Below the pieces are notes generated by a model that was given only the letters and a program-made list of their open reading frames with translations, did no database searches and was not told where the DNA came from. Below, piece after piece: positions 62,640 to 64,000 of a stretch of 64,000 bases of DNA (position 1 is its first letter; each line of letters starts with the position of its first letter). Position numbers and translations under genes: made by a program. The DNA comes from Effrenium voratum (lineage: Eukaryota > Sar > Dinophyceae > Suessiales > Symbiodiniaceae): positions 1,721,435 to 1,785,434 of the forward strand of contig CAUJNA010000446.1 in NCBI GenBank assembly GCA_963377175.1, given 5' to 3'.

Positions 62640-64000
62640 AACCAGCCAAGTCCAAGCGCAAAACCCGAGAAAACAACAAGAAGACAGGTTTGTCCTTGCT
62701 ATATAACCTGTATACTCCGCTTTTCCTCGTACCCCTCGCTTCTCCTTTGGGTTGTCATTTAGGGGATGCCAGACAAAGGCGCTTGCGGTGACAGTTGAGT
62801 TTAAAGAGAACCCCCTCGCAGGAACAACAGGGAAAAAGGAAAAGCCCTGCCAGAGAGCTCGCTCCGAGCTTTTCTGAGGCCTTGCTAATTACGGCTTTGA
62901 GACACAGCCCGGGCAATGCGAAGCCGTGAACTGCATATCAACTCGGCCGCAAGAAACATGAGGTCCGTCCCCTACCAAAACAATCATGGCATCTTGTCCC
63001 TTGGGACGGGCTAGAGTTGTTGTCAACTTCAGCGGAGTTTGAAGCACCACGCGGAGGAGTCCCGGATTAATGGTGGTGACCCAGGATGAATCAACCCCCA
63101 CTTGACTAACAGCGGGGGGGTCCACTTTCAGAGGACCCTATTGGTCCGGAGTCAACGTTAGTCGGGAGCACCATGCATACAGAAATCCTACAACCTGATT
63201 TTTAGGCGCTCTCCGGATGAATCCAATGTTGACATTCATTTAGGAGCGCCTCTTACTCAACCAGGGCCTTCATTAGTCAGGGTTCCCATTAGACGCCTCC
63301 CCAATATTTGCTGAGGGCCCCTACAAATGCATGATTGGTTCTGGAAACACTGGCACCAGGCGATTCACGGCACCGTCAAACTCCAAGGCACGTCTCTTGG
63401 GAGTGGTTCTCGCCAGAGCTGGCCTGCCGAGCGAGCGAAATCGGATCCCCCAAATCGATGAAGCTATGTTGCAAAATTTTGCCACCATCAGACTGTGTAC
63501 GCCTATATTTCCCCGTAAACTCACCTTTCCTGGGCCCAAAAGGCGTTTTTTAGCCGCCAAAAGGGGAATGTAGCTTGGTTGCTGTTGAACCCCCCCGCAA
63601 AAAGTTGAAAACTTTTTGGGGGTTTAGTGGAGAACACGACTTGATTTCAACCACAAACTTAAAGTCAAAAAATCCGTTGCCAGTCAAGGTAGGGACCATT
63701 CCCAAACTCCCAGGACCCCTGGAAACATTCCGTACAGGGATGCGTGGGCCTGACGCTTTCTCCCCCCATTCCTATAGATGCGGGGAAACAGGGAATCAAA
63801 GGGCTGTGCATGTGACGCAAGTCCGATCCAGGTGTGATGTGCTGCTGAGTCTATTTTTTTGCATATAAATATGTGTATATATATATATTTATATTATGTT
63901 GATGTGCTTGCGTCAAACTGGGACCCCGAAAAGAAAAATAGTTTTGGCTTCCCTTCAGGCCAACCTGACAAGGGTACCGTGCCTCAAACACACACACAGA
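62640..64000. other. No supported gene
   Basis: Short open frames only. A TA-rich microsatellite lies at about 63862-63900 and a CA run at the very end. Confidence 0.5.

Noticed and set aside
1..64000. Intact dinoflagellate spliced leader
   Set aside because: The 22-nt sequence was not found on either strand; only the weak match at the LINE 5' end remains.

Overview
The window reads like nuclear DNA of a dinoflagellate, with Suessiales/Symbiodiniaceae-type genomes the best guess. The support is indirect. It is repeat-rich, gene-poor, eukaryotic DNA with small exon-like islands bounded by GT (occasionally GC) and AG. It holds many short inverted-repeat elements, a short-LTR Ty1/copia element with Gly/Lys-rich proteins, and a giant LINE-like element. 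No intact 22-nt dinoflagellate spliced leader was found, so the assignment is inference.

Layout. (1) 1-31.4 kb: non-coding background carrying several families of about 70-165 bp MITE-like repeats, simple repeats, a cluster of GCTTCGCG units (5.2-5.9 kb), and scattered exon-like segments that nearly all read on the minus strand. (2) 31.4-35.4 kb: two blocks of a tandem repeat of about 160 bp whose monomers each contain a 54-nt exon-like unit on the minus strand. They flank a stretch with longer minus-strand exon candidates and a GC-rich 1.3 kb insert tailed by (GAT)n. (3) 37354-44648: a complete Ty1/copia-type LTR retrotransposon on the minus strand, with identical 154-bp LTRs, a 5-bp target duplication, a tRNA-like primer-binding site, gag, zinc knuckle, protease, a methyltransferase-like segment, integrase, reverse transcriptase/RNase H and a C-terminal membrane/Cys-His extension. 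Its reading frame is broken by about seven single-base shifts. (4) 45-48 kb: MITEs and a well-bounded exon. (5) 48082-58817: a full-length 10.7 kb APE-type non-LTR retrotransposon on the minus strand with a perfect 15-bp target duplication. It landed at the end of a MITE whose own 4-bp duplication is still visible on both sides. (6) 58.8-64 kb: more minus-strand exon candidates, a G-rich tract and simple repeats.

The most striking object is the LINE. Its upstream protein carries membrane segments, an OTU-type cysteine protease domain and a complete Tpt1/KptA RNA 2'-phosphotransferase domain. Its downstream protein carries the APE endonuclease, reverse transcriptase and a zinc motif. All 10.6 kb of coding sequence lie in one reading frame, interrupted only by a TAA inside the KptA domain and by a TGA followed by CTAG, the classic leaky-stop context, between the two proteins.

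The host exons at 61.8, 59.5 and 47.7 kb have compatible phases and coiled-coil-like content. They may belong to one minus-strand gene. Without the LINE, the intron between the last two would be about 1 kb.
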